From contig JAJFVE010000085.1 of assembly GCA_021371965.1 (NCBI GenBank), positions 1 to 13,988 on the forward strand: DNA of 13,988 nucleotides. Reading direction: 5' to 3'. The DNA is from Planctomycetaceae bacterium (GTDB lineage: Bacteria; Planctomycetota; Phycisphaerae; SM23-33). Position numbers and translations under genes: made by a program. Positions 13,748 through 13,988 of this stretch are shown one piece after another (the first letter of the stretch is position 1; the number at the start of each line of letters is the position of its first letter). Below the pieces are notes generated by a model. It was not told where the DNA came from. It did no database searches and worked only from the letters and a program-made list of their open reading frames with translations.

Positions 13748-13988
13748 TTAGACGCTCGTCGGTGTGCCGTCGGCGCTGCTGGCGCCGCTTTGATCGGCGG
13801 CGATGGAGTCTTTCATCTGGTGCCACTCGTCGAGGGTCATCGTCACTTCGCGGGCCTGACTGCCTTTGTATTCGCCCAGCAGGCCGGCCATCGCCATCTG
13901 GTCGATGATGCGGCTGGCGCGGGTGTATCCCACGGCCAGGCGGCGCTGCAGCAGCGAGACGCTTCCGCGTTTGGAGGCCAGGACGATC
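13748..13988 (-). CDS. ftsK: DNA translocase FtsK, C-terminal gamma domain (5' part outside the window)
   Basis: The last 80 residues of a gene entering from the right edge, ending with TAA at 13748-13750. It reads ASKRGSVSLLQRRLAVGYTR followed by ASRIIDQMAMAGLLGEYKGS and QAREVTM. This is the winged-helix gamma domain of FtsK/SpoIIIE, which recognises the polar octamers (KOPS/SRS) that point the translocase towards the terminus and, in E. coli, activates XerCD recombination. The recognition helix region SLLQRRL and GYTRASRIIDQM is well kept. After it comes a short acidic tail (LDEWHQMKDSIAADQSG and a Ser/Ala/Thr-rich end) longer than in E. coli. The ATPase motor and membrane domains must lie beyond 13988. 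Confidence 0.9.
   Translation of the reverse strand, partial: IVLASKRGSVSLLQRRLAVGYTRASRIIDQMAMAGLLGEYKGSQAREVTMTLDEWHQMKDSIAADQSGASSADGTPTSV

Overview
The window comes from a GC-rich bacterial chromosome, most likely a planctomycete of the Phycisphaerae type. That placement is an inference from three things: a TPR protein ending in two RNA-polymerase-alpha-CTD-like domains, a family of short palindromes built on GGCATGGGCG/CGCCCATGCC, and frequent short gene remnants between genes. It looks like core chromosome. I see no transposase, integrase, CRISPR array, tRNA or rRNA.

Layout. 1-140: end of a uroporphyrinogen-decarboxylase-family gene and its hairpin. 188-385 (-): remnant of an OB-fold-like gene, overlapped by the upstream region of an ABC-F ATPase gene (474-2411, +). 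2412-2783: no intact gene, but a perfect hairpin and a URO-D-like C-terminal remnant. 2784-5510 (-): a probable two-gene operon, the TPR/alpha-CTD protein followed by a SpoIID-type lipoprotein, behind a good sigma70-like promoter. 5614-5756: a cluster of five palindromes. 5763-7973 (+): lipid kinase, a 15-codon ORF, a lower-GC unknown gene and kdsA, joined by 1-4 base stop/start overlaps. 7985-9097 (-): M29 aminopeptidase, convergent with kdsA and divergent from tgt. 9209-11037 (+): tgt and yajC, closed by a strong terminator. 11038-11651: no protein gene, but a dense set of complementary segments ending in an intrinsic terminator, a candidate structured RNA. 11652-13229 (+): FGGY-type sugar kinase with an apparently leaderless promoter. 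13284-13604 (-): small ABM-fold protein. 13748-13988 (-): C-terminus of the FtsK DNA translocase.

How the genes fit together. Several serve the cell envelope: KdsA makes the KDO precursor of LPS, the DagK-type kinase phosphorylates a lipid, SpoIID cleaves peptidoglycan glycan, and YajC is part of the Sec translocon. Others serve translation and the chromosome: ABC-F on the ribosome, Tgt on tRNA, FtsK in segregation. The items most worth following up are the structured region at 11.2-11.6 kb, the dual alpha-CTD protein, and the coupled dagK-uORF-unknown-kdsA operon.
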